Origin: Nostoc linckia FACHB-104
GTDB lineage: Bacteria > Cyanobacteriota > Cyanobacteriia > Cyanobacteriales > Nostocaceae
Direction of reading: 5' to 3'
DNA length: 64,000 nucleotides
Assembly (NCBI RefSeq): GCF_014696615.1
Contig: NZ_JACJQJ010000032.1
Coordinates: forward strand, 1-64,000
The notes below the pieces were generated by a model. It ran no database searches and was not told where the DNA came from. It saw only the letters and a program-made list of their open reading frames with translations. Positions within the stretch are counted from its first letter, which is position 1, and every line of letters starts with the position of its first letter. The position numbers were made by a program, and so were the translations under genes. Below are positions 42,701 to 50,514 of the stretch, piece after piece.

Positions 42701-42866
42701 TGCAGGTTATCAAATTGACTCAGAAACCCTTGATGATGGTAGGCAAAAAATATTTGCGATTTGGCATCGAAGGGATGAGTTAATGTTGACTCATCTGCGA
42801 AATATTAGAGATGAGTCGGTTCATCCGCTATCGGAATGGCAACCAGTAGTAGCAATTCGGAATTAA
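39720..42866 (+). CDS. CyRepA1-family plasmid replication protein
   Basis: A 1048-residue protein of the CyRepA1 type, the large replication initiator of cyanobacterial plasmids. The start (MHLHYLHPQHLEELVKSSGI) and the nearby GGWWCSGLDP are typical. A DUF3854/Toprim-like region covers about 130-290 (IICEGAKKAATLL). A P-loop ATPase/helicase region follows, with Walker A SAKGTGKTT and Walker B IVILDEVEQ. Chromosomal neighbours (psb34, ABC-F, ppx) suggest it is an integrated plasmid or mobile element gene. A repeat of about 70 bases is inserted in frame at 40891-40960 (see findings), yet the frame stays open. Origin-like repeats are not visible. Confidence 0.85.
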   Translation: MHLHYLHPQHLEELVKSSGINLHIAKLNFLSLQGINAYEYLLISELLPRTNTGMVKNAWLQRYAHITEGGWWCSGLDPVNNWQMMEWGCFKPNQPRINQNGKAIKYEHPPSTPTRVFCLRVTLDVWQQVAQRYNISLPNNISIAASGEAVGFWQWVMEQNIPLIICEGAKKAATLLSQGYAAIAIPGITSGYRVVKDDFGKVTRRQLIPDLGIFTLKKRTFYICFDFETKPKTIAAVNNAISQLGFLFQEKNCPVKVIELPGVEKGVDEFIVAKGASSFDKVYRQSVDLEVYLALTKPHTELTIPAAITVNSPYLGEIPFPTSGLVGVKSAKGTGKTTGLKAVVHQAKNRNQPILLITHRIQLGKFLCEKIGINWGINYGEYKEQFHQCPMTAVASSRETRPTHCLPNPPCPMPKSFGLCVDSIWKLNPEDWQGAIVILDEVEQSLWHLLNSNTCKQKRVKILKIFQQLIATVLSTGGLVIAQDADLSDVSLEYLQGLAGTKLTPWIVLNQWQPERGWDVTFYDSPNPTPLIHQLELDLIAGRKCYVTTDSRTGRYSCETIERYLKERLEKLRRQFPKTLVVSSQTTNTPGHAAVDFVAAINEKISEYETVFVTPSIGTGISIDVQHFDRVYGIFQGVIPDSEARQALARVRDNVPRVVWCAKRGIGLIGSGSTNYRLLSYWYQENQKDNLALLSPLHKIDVDLPLVYDPIHLRTWAKLSARVNASIRLYRQSLQEGLITDGHQIWARSNAVHNNIIRDLRLAFLATDPQDLTNRKRLILEIVKVQKEWTEKRQKSKEIKRKIRDIKQQNQLLAATSVANARDIDYVEYENLLAKHSLTQDERNAVEKYVLRQRYGIEVTPNLKLQDDRGYYGQLLTHYYLTHESEYFHIRDRQEWHQQLSWGDGQVFLPDLKTYTLKVEAMRALGMVDFLAVGREFTEDEPDLILLKNLAVQNSKHIKRVLGINLGSIPEHISGIKILSRLLNLLGLKLKRVDAGYQIDSETLDDGRQKIFAIWHRRDELMLTHLRNIRDESVHPLSEWQPVVAIRN
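40891..40960 (+). repeat. Dispersed repeat inside the CyRepA1 gene
   Basis: This segment has the character of a Nostoc spacer repeat: GACGGCAGTTGCTTCAAGCC, then GGGAAACCCGTCCAACGCAC, then CCCCAATCCCCCATGCCCCA. It encodes ASSRETRPTHCLPNPPCPMP, out of keeping with the surrounding protein. Confidence 0.6.
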
Positions 42867-42871
42867 TCAAG

Positions 42872-42980
42872 ACTTACGCAACTGGCACAAATATTTTCGG
42901 GGTGTGGCAGTCAAAAATTGGACTTTGGACTTTTGACACTTGACAACCACTGCAAGAAAAATATGGCACTTGCGTAAGTC
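42872..42980. mobile_element. MITE-like element with 11-bp inverted ends
   Basis: GACTTACGCAA (42872-42882) and TTGCGTAAGTC (42970-42980) are perfect inverted ends; complementarity continues imperfectly for about 25 bases. The 109-base element has no coding capacity and ends 6 bases before the ABC-F stop codon. Confidence 0.65.
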
Positions 42981-42986
42981 CTAGTT

Positions 42987-44594
42987 TTAAGTTTGCAGTA
43001 ATTCTCGATAATATTCCTCTGGTGTACTGGGTAAATAGCTTGTCATTTGCCAGGTTTGGTTACTTAACTTGTAACTTTGAGTAATGTTAATGCGGTTGAG
43101 GAAATCTAAATCGTGGGAAATTACCCACAGCGCGCCTTGATACTCATTGATACCTACTATCATTTGCTCAACGGTTTCAATATCTAAGTTATTAGTCGGC
43201 TCATCGAGAATCAACAGGTCAATTTCCGAGATACTAATAATTGCGATCGCTAATCTGGCTAACTCTCCCCCACTCAATACTGATGCGCTCTTATGAACGT
43301 CATCGTATTTAAATAAAAAGTGTCCTAGTTGTTGACGCAGCAATTGATAGCTGAGGCTGGGGTTCGCAGCTTGCATATTTTCTAAAATTGTCTGCTGACG
43401 GTTTACCAGTTCATAGGTTTGGTCGAGATATACGGCTTTCATGGCTGGTGCAAGTAAAATTTCACCCTCACCTAAAACTGCTTTTGGCTGTTCCATTCCC
43501 AGAATTGCTTTGGCGAGAGTCGATTTACCGGAACCATTCGCGCCGACAATTGCCAGGCGATCGCCTGTGGTAATATGCAGTTGGATGTTTTGTATCAGTA
43601 AGCGCTCTGATACCCAAAGATTGGCATCTTGAATATCAATCAGGTTGCGTCGTTTTTGAGCTTTTTCAGCTAATTGAATACTGGTTGCTTTTGTGGTTTT
43701 TATTTTAGTATCTGCCACGTTTTGCGTAGCTTTTGATACGGTAATTTCATGCTTCTTTTTGGCATTCCCAGAAGCAGCCTCGGCTTTGGTTTTAATCAAT
43801 CCGGCTGAGGCGCGATCAACACTGCCATTGAGAAACTTAGCACGTCCTTGACGCTGAGATTGCGCGGCGCGTTGCTGTTCTTGCATTGCTGTAGTTTGCA
43901 CGCGTTTGAGTTCTTTTCTGGCGACTTCATGCGATCGCACTGCGGCTGCTAACTCAATTTCTTTTTGTTGGCGGTATTCAGAAAAATTACCTCCATATAC
44001 TTTTACCCCTTCAGGCGTTAGTTCCCAAGTAATTTCTGTCACCTGATCCAAAAATAAAGGCTTGTGGGAAACAATAATATATGCGCCAGAGAAATTTACT
44101 AAAAACTGCCTTAAATTTTCTAGTGCGAGTAGATCCATGTGATTCGTTGGTTCGTCTAGCAATAGTATGTTTGGTTGTTGAAATAAACCAATTGCTAGAA
44201 ATAGTTTTGTGAGTTCCCCACCACTCAAGTTATTCATTGATAAAGATAAGTCTATGGTGGTGTGGAATTGCGTTTGCAAGATTTCCTCAATCTGCCACCA
44301 TTCATCAGATTTGGAACTTAAGAAATCGAGTACTGTATCTGCGGTAATCTCTTGCCTGATGGTGCTAATTTGGGGCAAATAGTAGACATTACTCTTACAC
44401 CATACAGAACCAGCGCTAGGCATAATTTGTCCTGCAAGTATTTTCAACAGAGTGGATTTTCCCACACCATTACTGCCAACTAAAGCAATGCGATCGCCTG
44501 CAGCAATACTCACTTGAACTTTATTGAATAAAGTTCTGCTTGAGCCAAGTTGATAAGCTAAATTCTCAGCTAATAATATTGATTTTTTCTGCAT
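42987..44594 (-). CDS. ABC-F family ATPase
   Basis: A 535-residue protein with two ABC ATPase domains and no membrane segments, the ABC-F layout of ribosome-associated translation or antibiotic-protection factors. Both Walker A motifs are present (GSNGVGKSTLLK and GANGSGKSTLAK), both signature motifs (LSGGELTKL and LSGGELARL), and both Walker B motifs (LLLDEPTNHMD and LILDEPTNNLD). A basic linker of about 80 residues (about 210-310) separates the domains. Start ATG 44594 is preferred over the in-frame TTG at 44603. Which subfamily it belongs to is not clear. Confidence 0.88.
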   Translation of the reverse strand: MQKKSILLAENLAYQLGSSRTLFNKVQVSIAAGDRIALVGSNGVGKSTLLKILAGQIMPSAGSVWCKSNVYYLPQISTIRQEITADTVLDFLSSKSDEWWQIEEILQTQFHTTIDLSLSMNNLSGGELTKLFLAIGLFQQPNILLLDEPTNHMDLLALENLRQFLVNFSGAYIIVSHKPLFLDQVTEITWELTPEGVKVYGGNFSEYRQQKEIELAAAVRSHEVARKELKRVQTTAMQEQQRAAQSQRQGRAKFLNGSVDRASAGLIKTKAEAASGNAKKKHEITVSKATQNVADTKIKTTKATSIQLAEKAQKRRNLIDIQDANLWVSERLLIQNIQLHITTGDRLAIVGANGSGKSTLAKAILGMEQPKAVLGEGEILLAPAMKAVYLDQTYELVNRQQTILENMQAANPSLSYQLLRQQLGHFLFKYDDVHKSASVLSGGELARLAIAIISISEIDLLILDEPTNNLDIETVEQMIVGINEYQGALWVISHDLDFLNRINITQSYKLSNQTWQMTSYLPSTPEEYYRELLQT

Positions 44595-45166
44595 TCTTCT
44601 CAAACCTCAATTCCCAAAGTTCCACCCGTTGATTAACAACAATTCTGGGTAGATGATTGGCAAAACAAATCTAGCCGTAGCAATCTCACGGCTGAATATA
44701 TAGACGATAAATCAAAGTATTTTTAGAACATGATTATTCTGAAGTAACCTGTCAAACTGCTTGTGGTGATTATGTTTTGACATTTGTTGCGGGCTGGCAA
44801 CAAGAGGCTGTTACTACTTCATTTTGGCTATCTCGCTAGCGATTTGTAGAGGGTTGATATTGAATACAGTCTAGCACTAATCAATTCCAGAAGCCTAAGA
44901 GGTTGTTTTAACAGTATTTGGCTGTGATTTGAGACACTTATTAATCCCTACTACCCCATTGAAAAAGGGTGGAAATAGAATTAGATTCCAGCATTTTATC
45001 AGTGTGATGGCTTGACAAGCTTAATTTCTCAACTAAAATTTTGCCAAGATATGTAAATATACTGCTTTTTCCTGCAAGAATTTATTTAAGTGACATTGGG
45101 TAGGCGTTTCAAAAGTAAAAAAGCTAAGTTAGATATTAGTGCTTTTGAATACTTTATCTAGCAAGT
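44595..45166. other. Intergenic region, no gene seen
   Basis: AT-rich spacer between divergent ABC-F and SH3b genes. No terminator, RNA or small gene recognised. Confidence 0.4.
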
Positions 45167-45883
45167 ATGACTAACAGTAAAGCTTTATATATTTTATCAG
45201 ATAAGTCTAAACGCAATTTATTGGCTTTTAACTCACCTGTGAAAAAGTATAAATTATTAGCAAAAATAGCTTTTGCATTCTTGAGTTTAGGGTTAGTTAA
45301 TGTTACTCCTAGCCTGATTGCGAATGCAGCAACAGCAAACAAAGCACAAGTAAAAAAAGTGATTTGTCAATCAAAGAAACTGGGATATGAAGAAGCTTTA
45401 TTTTTTTACCTAGCAAAACCACAACAAGAATTTGAGAGTGCAGGAGTCATCAATTTATACGAAGATGCAAGATTGGAAGTACTGGCAAAAGGTATTGAAA
45501 ATTGGCTATATGTAAAAGTGATTGATTCTGAATCTCCGAAAGATAAATTTTTGGAAGGTTGGGTAAGTTCAGCAGCCCTTAAATGTAACGCTAAAATATC
45601 TGAAGTCAAACCAGCAATGTGCGAAGTAACTGGACTTGTGAAAGGACAGTTAAGTTTACGACGTACACCAGGTGGAAAAGTCGAAGCTGGTTTAGATAAT
45701 GGTAACAACGTCACATTATTAATGCGTGATATATCAACCTTGAGTGCTACTACAACACCCTGGATTAAAGTACGCGTTATACCAGAATCGAACCCTAAAT
45801 TAGCAAATAAAGAAGGGTGGATTAATTCTGATTACGTTATGTGCTACAGCAATCAAAGCAATGACGCGATCAATTTTCCTTAA
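45167..45883 (+). CDS. Exported protein with two SH3b-like domains
   Basis: A 238-residue protein with a long N-terminal region (about 35 residues, basic) before a hydrophobic segment (IAFAFLSLGLVNVTPSLIANAA), which looks like a signal peptide with an extended n-region. The mature part has two SH3b-type modules (about 65-145 and 150-228), each ending in a GW motif: FLEGWVSS with LKC and KEGWINSDYVMC. Four Cys could form disulfides outside the membrane. Bacterial SH3b domains commonly bind cell wall; no enzyme domain is present. Confidence 0.7.
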   Translation: MTNSKALYILSDKSKRNLLAFNSPVKKYKLLAKIAFAFLSLGLVNVTPSLIANAATANKAQVKKVICQSKKLGYEEALFFYLAKPQQEFESAGVINLYEDARLEVLAKGIENWLYVKVIDSESPKDKFLEGWVSSAALKCNAKISEVKPAMCEVTGLVKGQLSLRRTPGGKVEAGLDNGNNVTLLMRDISTLSATTTPWIKVRVIPESNPKLANKEGWINSDYVMCYSNQSNDAINFP

Positions 45884-46053
45884 AGTTTATAGCTTGACTT
45901 TTTCTTAACGCGCCGTTTGTGATGTCATTGATAGTGCGTGATGCTTAAAGCAATCACGCACCAGACTGGCTGTATACTTTTAATTGTTATTAGGAATGGC
46001 TAGCAGGCTGTGACAATATTCTCAGATTTTCCTGCCAATCTCAACGGCGTAAA

Positions 46054-47706
46054 CTATGAACTAATAGACATCGTATAAGGTTCTAAAGTTGTAATTAATT
46101 GGACGTTAAACTCAGCCTCAAATACTGATTTTTTGTAATCTAAACTCCATAGTTCTAAGGTACAGTCGTCATCAGGATGGGAGGGGAAAATTCGCAGATA
46201 CAATTTTATGGTGTGTGGATGATATTCACACTGTACTCTTTCAATAGCACCAAGTTGTCGCCTATCTAAAGCCACTGCCAATCTTAACAGCGTACTTAAT
46301 TGGCTGACTATTTGACGATGTTGTTTAGTTAGCAGATTGCGGAAATTTTCGTGCTTTTTCTTAGGAGCAGATTTGCGATGATAGCGCGCTATATTTGCAA
46401 TAATTTCTATTTCGCTTTCGGTGTAACCGAGTAATTCACTATTGCGAATCAGATAGTAAGAATGTTTGTGATGAGAGGAATGGCTAATATGATGGCCGCA
46501 ATTATGTAATATTGCAGCCGCCCATAGTAGTTGTCGTTCTTCCTCACCCCAAAAGTGTAATTTGTTTTGAGTTTGGTCAAATATACTGAGGGCAAATCCG
46601 GCGACGCGATCGCTATGCTCTAAGTTAATTTGGTATTTATTAGCTTGTTTGAGTACGCTACGCTGCCGAATTGAGCTTTGGAAACGCAGTTTATCTTCAA
46701 TTAAACCGTGGGCTAGCATCCAGTCCACGATTACGCCTTCGCGCAAAGAACGCTCACAAGTTGTTATTGATTCAACGCCCAAAAGGGTCATAGCTTCCTG
46801 TAATATTACTGCGCCTGCCAGTATAACTTCAGACCGCTTATCTGGCATACCGGGTATCGCAGTGCGTTCAACGTTACTCAGTTTCCGCAGGCGATTTACC
46901 CAATCTCTTAAATCTTTCAGGCTTAATTGATAGCCATTGAGTGTAGAAGGTTCATAACCCAATTTTTCCCTAGCATTGATTAGTGCTAAGGTTTCAATAG
47001 TGCCAGCCGTGCCTACTAAACGTGGCGATTCTCCAAATTTGAGGTTTGCTAAAACCTCTTCTACAGAACGTTCTAACATCCCCCGTGCATAGGCTTGGAG
47101 ATATTGAAACTCGGCGTTGCTGATAGGATCTGTGGTGATTAACTCACCAGTCAGTCGGACTGCACCAATTTTGGTACTTGTGAGCGTGCGCGGTTCGTTA
47201 CTATCCCCCAAAATTAATTCTGTAGAACCACCGCCAATATCAATAATCATGTGCGGTTGGTTATTGAATTCCATCCCCGAAAGCACACCTAGGTAGATAC
47301 GCCGCGCTTCCTCTTGTCCAGAAATTAAGTCAACGCTTAAACCTAAATCAACTAAAACTCTGTGTAAAAAATCTTTACCATTGGGTGCTTCGCGCACCGC
47401 ACTAGTTGCGACAGCCACAATAGTTTCCGCGTTGAAAGTTTCGGCAACTTTTTGAAAGCGTCCTAAAGCTGCGATCGCCCTGTCCATCACTTCTGGTTTA
47501 AGATTACCTGTAGCCAGATCGCGATCGCCTAGCCTCACAGTTTCTTTTTCTCTGGCAATAATACTAAAAGCTGGCAGGGTAGCGTCAATTTTTACCACTA
47601 CCATATGCAGAGAATTGGTACCTAGGTCAATGGCAGCAATAATCCGATTTTGCTTAAAGGTCGGAGTGGGAATGCTCACGTGGTTAGTCGAAACTAAACT
47701 TAGCAT
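46054..47706 (-). CDS. ppx: Exopolyphosphatase (Ppx/GppA family)
   Basis: A 550-residue Ppx/GppA phosphatase that hydrolyses polyphosphate chains (or pppGpp) to phosphate in the cytosol. The N-terminal ASKHA fold shows AIDLGTNSLHMVV, the loop with EKETVRLG and IDIGGGSTEL. The C-terminal half (from about 330) is HD-like, with ILHNCGHHISHSSHHKHSYYL. This length and domain order match cyanobacterial Ppx. ATG 47706 leaves about 20 residues before the fold. Only a single Pho-box half (CTTAACCT, minus strand) lies upstream, so phosphate control is uncertain. Confidence 0.9.
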   Translation of the reverse strand: MLSLVSTNHVSIPTPTFKQNRIIAAIDLGTNSLHMVVVKIDATLPAFSIIAREKETVRLGDRDLATGNLKPEVMDRAIAALGRFQKVAETFNAETIVAVATSAVREAPNGKDFLHRVLVDLGLSVDLISGQEEARRIYLGVLSGMEFNNQPHMIIDIGGGSTELILGDSNEPRTLTSTKIGAVRLTGELITTDPISNAEFQYLQAYARGMLERSVEEVLANLKFGESPRLVGTAGTIETLALINAREKLGYEPSTLNGYQLSLKDLRDWVNRLRKLSNVERTAIPGMPDKRSEVILAGAVILQEAMTLLGVESITTCERSLREGVIVDWMLAHGLIEDKLRFQSSIRQRSVLKQANKYQINLEHSDRVAGFALSIFDQTQNKLHFWGEEERQLLWAAAILHNCGHHISHSSHHKHSYYLIRNSELLGYTESEIEIIANIARYHRKSAPKKKHENFRNLLTKQHRQIVSQLSTLLRLAVALDRRQLGAIERVQCEYHPHTIKLYLRIFPSHPDDDCTLELWSLDYKKSVFEAEFNVQLITTLEPYTMSISS

Positions 47707-47956
47707 CTAGTTTTCTCTCTGTTAGTAAGGATAGTAAAAACTGGTGTGTCGGGGTCATAAAGGTTAAGTGAAGACTAACTCAACCTTGATCAAGAATATT
47801 CACTCTGCTGCTCACAACTAAATTGACCGTTTAGATGTATCTAAGGATGCAAGTTTAGGTTGTGTTTTTACAAATAGCAAATAAAGATATTCTATAGATG
47901 TAAAGATGTGTTAATTCATCTAGCTAAAGTAATTACTTGATTTTTTGTTTACTTCT

Positions 47957-48838
47957 ATGTTAAGAACGCCAGAAAGCAACCAAGAACCGATGTGGCTGAT
48001 AATTATTCGGCTTTTGCGTTGGCATAAACCAGAAGGGCGATTAATCTTAATGATTCCTGCCCTTTGGGCTGTGTTTTTAGCAGCCGCAGGTAAACCACCT
48101 TTGCCTTTAGTAGGCGTGATTATTTTAGGTACTCTTGCTACCAGTGCGGCTGGGTGTGTTGTGAATGATTTGTGGGATCGGGATATCGATCCGGAAGTAG
48201 AAAGAACTCGCGATCGCCCCCTAGCTGCCCGTACACTTTCAATTAAAGTCGGGATTGTTGTCGGCTTAGTAGCGCTGGCTTGTGCCGCAGTTTTGGCGTT
48301 TTATCTTAATCCTCTAACTTTTTGGTTATCAGCAGCAGCAGTTCCCGTAATTTTGCTGTATCCAGGCGCAAAGCGAATTTTTCCCGTACCGCAATTAGTA
48401 CTGTCAATTGCTTGGGGTTTTGCTGTCTTAATTAGCTGGAGTGCAGTTACACAAAACATTTCCCAACCGACTTGGTTACTTTGGGGCGCAACAGTACTAT
48501 GGACATTGGGATTTGATACTGTATATGCGATGAGCGACAAGGAAGACGATCGCCGGATTGGTGTTAATTCTAGCGCTCTATTTTTTGGTAATTATGCACC
48601 TTTAGCCATTGCTATTTTCTTTGCTGGAACAATCGCGTTACTGGCTGACTTAGGAATTGTGATTCACCTTCATCTAGCTTTTTGGATTAGCTTAGTGATT
48701 GCCACAATTGGCTGGGTTTGGCAATCAATCAAGCTAAGTAAACCAAATTTACCCAACCCTATTTATGGACAGATGTTCCGTCAAAATGTCTGGATTGGTT
48801 TTATCTTATTGGGTGGAATGATTGCTGGCTGTTTTTAA
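47957..48838 (+). CDS. 4-hydroxybenzoate polyprenyltransferase (UbiA family)
   Basis: A 293-residue membrane prenyltransferase that attaches a solanesyl chain to 4-hydroxybenzoate, an early step of plastoquinone synthesis in cyanobacteria (slr0926 type). Both metal-binding motifs are visible: NDLWDRDIDPEVERTRDRPL and, further on, YAMSDKEDDRRIG. Eight or nine hydrophobic segments fit the family. The frame starts upstream at 47945 (TTG), but ATG 47957 gives MLRTPESN and is preferred. It is divergent from ppx with about 250 bases between. Confidence 0.88.
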   Translation: MLRTPESNQEPMWLIIIRLLRWHKPEGRLILMIPALWAVFLAAAGKPPLPLVGVIILGTLATSAAGCVVNDLWDRDIDPEVERTRDRPLAARTLSIKVGIVVGLVALACAAVLAFYLNPLTFWLSAAAVPVILLYPGAKRIFPVPQLVLSIAWGFAVLISWSAVTQNISQPTWLLWGATVLWTLGFDTVYAMSDKEDDRRIGVNSSALFFGNYAPLAIAIFFAGTIALLADLGIVIHLHLAFWISLVIATIGWVWQSIKLSKPNLPNPIYGQMFRQNVWIGFILLGGMIAGCF

Positions 48839-48938
48839 GTTTTGATTTTTTGATATTTAGCTAGGGGGTGAAAGGGCTATATTCATTAGCCTCTTCACCC
48901 CCTAAATAATGATGATTTTGCTCAAATCTATGCCAGGT

Positions 48939-49616
48939 TTAATTGTTATCTTCCTCCACCACAACTAACCTTCCTTCCTTATATGCCTGTCGCAGTGCGA
49001 TCGCTTCTGCTACTATTTGTTGAGCGCTCAAACCTTCAGCGTCAATCATGTTTTGCAGAGTCACCCCTGTATGCTCATCATCTTCATGAATGGCTGGGAT
49101 TTGGCAATATCTGCTACCATTCTTTGTTCGCCGCCAAATACTGGGTTTTTCTGGTTTTGGTTCTTTGGGGGTACGTTTTTCTTTAACTAAAGAACGCACA
49201 GCTTCTTGAGTAATTGCCCTCAAGTCTAAAAGTGCATCTATTACTGGCTTATACTTATTACTGTTATTTGCTAGCTGATATACAGTCAAGGGTTCAACTT
49301 GTGCCAAATCCTGGGGCGAAAATTCACCAAATACATCTGCAATCTTGAGATATTTCTTTTCTTCACCCTTCCAGCCTTGTTCAACCAATAACTGTTTGTA
49401 CTGTCTCAATGAAAGCTTCTGTTTTTGTTCAGCTAACCAAAAGGCATGATGTAAAATTGCTTTAGTAACATCAGCTAGTGTAAGCAGCGAAAATCTTTCT
49501 CCACCAACGCTTTTCAATGCATTGGCTTTTTCCTCAGCATATTGCTCAAACTCAGATTTTTTAACTACTTTAGAGTCAACTGGGGCTGGAATTACAGTCT
49601 GTACTTGTGTGATCAT
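48939..49616 (-). CDS. Conserved hypothetical protein
   Basis: A 225-residue soluble protein with no domain I recognise. Helix-rich segments (LSLRQYKQLLVEQGWKGEEK and LKIADVFGEFSPQDLAQVEP) are followed by a basic Lys/Pro linker (KEKRTPKEPKPEKP). A C-terminal helix-turn region (GLSAQQIVAEAIALRQAYKEG) ends the protein. A strong AGGAGGT Shine-Dalgarno (49624-49630) precedes ATG 49616. Similar proteins seem to recur in Nostoc genomes, perhaps with mobile or plasmid genes, but this is only an impression. Confidence 0.65.
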   Translation of the reverse strand: MITQVQTVIPAPVDSKVVKKSEFEQYAEEKANALKSVGGERFSLLTLADVTKAILHHAFWLAEQKQKLSLRQYKQLLVEQGWKGEEKKYLKIADVFGEFSPQDLAQVEPLTVYQLANNSNKYKPVIDALLDLRAITQEAVRSLVKEKRTPKEPKPEKPSIWRRTKNGSRYCQIPAIHEDDEHTGVTLQNMIDAEGLSAQQIVAEAIALRQAYKEGRLVVVEEDNN

Positions 49617-50052
49617 AATGCTGACCTCCTAAAAACTCCCCAATATGCACAACAAATCAACCGCCTTGGGTGATTCCTAGAAGGCGATGTCTAACGTCAA
49701 GCTGCTGTGCAGCTAGCACTCAAGTTGCTGAAGTTGGGAATTAAAGTTTCTTACTAGAACAATTGTACTATTTATAGACAAATAAGAATCCCCAAACATA
49801 CCCAATTTTTCGGAAAGGTGATGAAAGGTTTATACATGGGGTTGGGGACTGGGGACTGGGGACTGGGGACTGGGGACTGGGGATGAGGGGGATGAGGAAG
49901 AGTAAATTTTGACTTTTGAGTACAGACGCTATTAATCGCGTGTCTTTGACTCGGCAGATTCTTTCTCCTCTGCTTCCTCTGCTGACAATGCGTTCGCGTA
50001 GCGTCCCGCAGGGATGGAATATTTTTTTAGTTGGAAGTCCCTAAGTCCTCAA
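49617..50052. other. Spacer with heptamer repeat and dispersed repeats
   Basis: Holds about five tandem GGGGACT units (49843-49882), then a GCAGAGGAAG-type repeat read in reverse, a GCGTAGCGTCCCGCAGGG repeat (about 49992-50012) and the reverse of the 38941 repeat (about 50022-50045). No gene seen. Confidence 0.65.
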
Positions 50053-50400
50053 TCAGATTCGCTGGCGGCGTATTTGAGAAGAATGTTTAACAGCCCATTC
50101 ATGCATAGCGTTAAGAATTGGTTGCAAGCTTTCGCCTAAGGCTGTTAATGAATATTCTACTTTCGGGGGAATTTGGGGATAAACTTCACGATGGATAATA
50201 CCATCCTCTTCCATTTCCCTCAGCTGTTGGGTAAGCATTTTTTGTGTAATACCATGTAATGCTCTTTGTAATTCACCAAAGCGTTTTACGCCTGACATTA
50301 GTTCTCTAATAATTAAAACTTTCCAACGTCCACCAATCACCTCTAATGTAAGTTCTACTTCACAAGTTAGTCTGGTAGAGTTTTCTGCTTGAGTTTCCAT
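50053..50400 (-). CDS. HxlR-family transcriptional regulator
   Basis: A 115-residue winged-helix regulator of the HxlR type (MarR-like). The characteristic [26 protein letters not shown] is followed by [28 protein letters not shown] and [20 protein letters not shown], with PPKVEYSLT typical of the wing. HxlR proteins usually regulate a nearby redox or detoxification gene in response to thiol or aldehyde stress; here no such partner is adjacent. Only Cys13 could be a sensing residue. Upstream sequence is full of GTCATTT/GGTAATT repeats. Confidence 0.88.
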   Translation of the reverse strand: METQAENSTRLTCEVELTLEVIGGRWKVLIIRELMSGVKRFGELQRALHGITQKMLTQQLREMEEDGIIHREVYPQIPPKVEYSLTALGESLQPILNAMHEWAVKHSSQIRRQRI

Positions 50401-50514
50401 AATTTGTCATTTTTCATTTGTCGTTTGTCATTTGTCATTTGGTAATCGGTAAATTGGTAATTGGTAATTGCGATTTCTCCTCCCTCATCTTCCTCATCTC
50501 CCAATCCCCAATCC
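50401..50514. repeat. Tandem GTCATTT and GGTAATT-type repeats
   Basis: Short reiterated units (TTGTCATTT, then TTGGTAA) followed by CCCCAATC-type repeats, abutting the TPR-CHAT stop codon. Confidence 0.55.

Noticed and set aside
47740-47790. Pho box for ppx
   Set aside because: Only one half site (CTTAACCT on the minus strand) is present; the second copy at 3-base spacing is missing.
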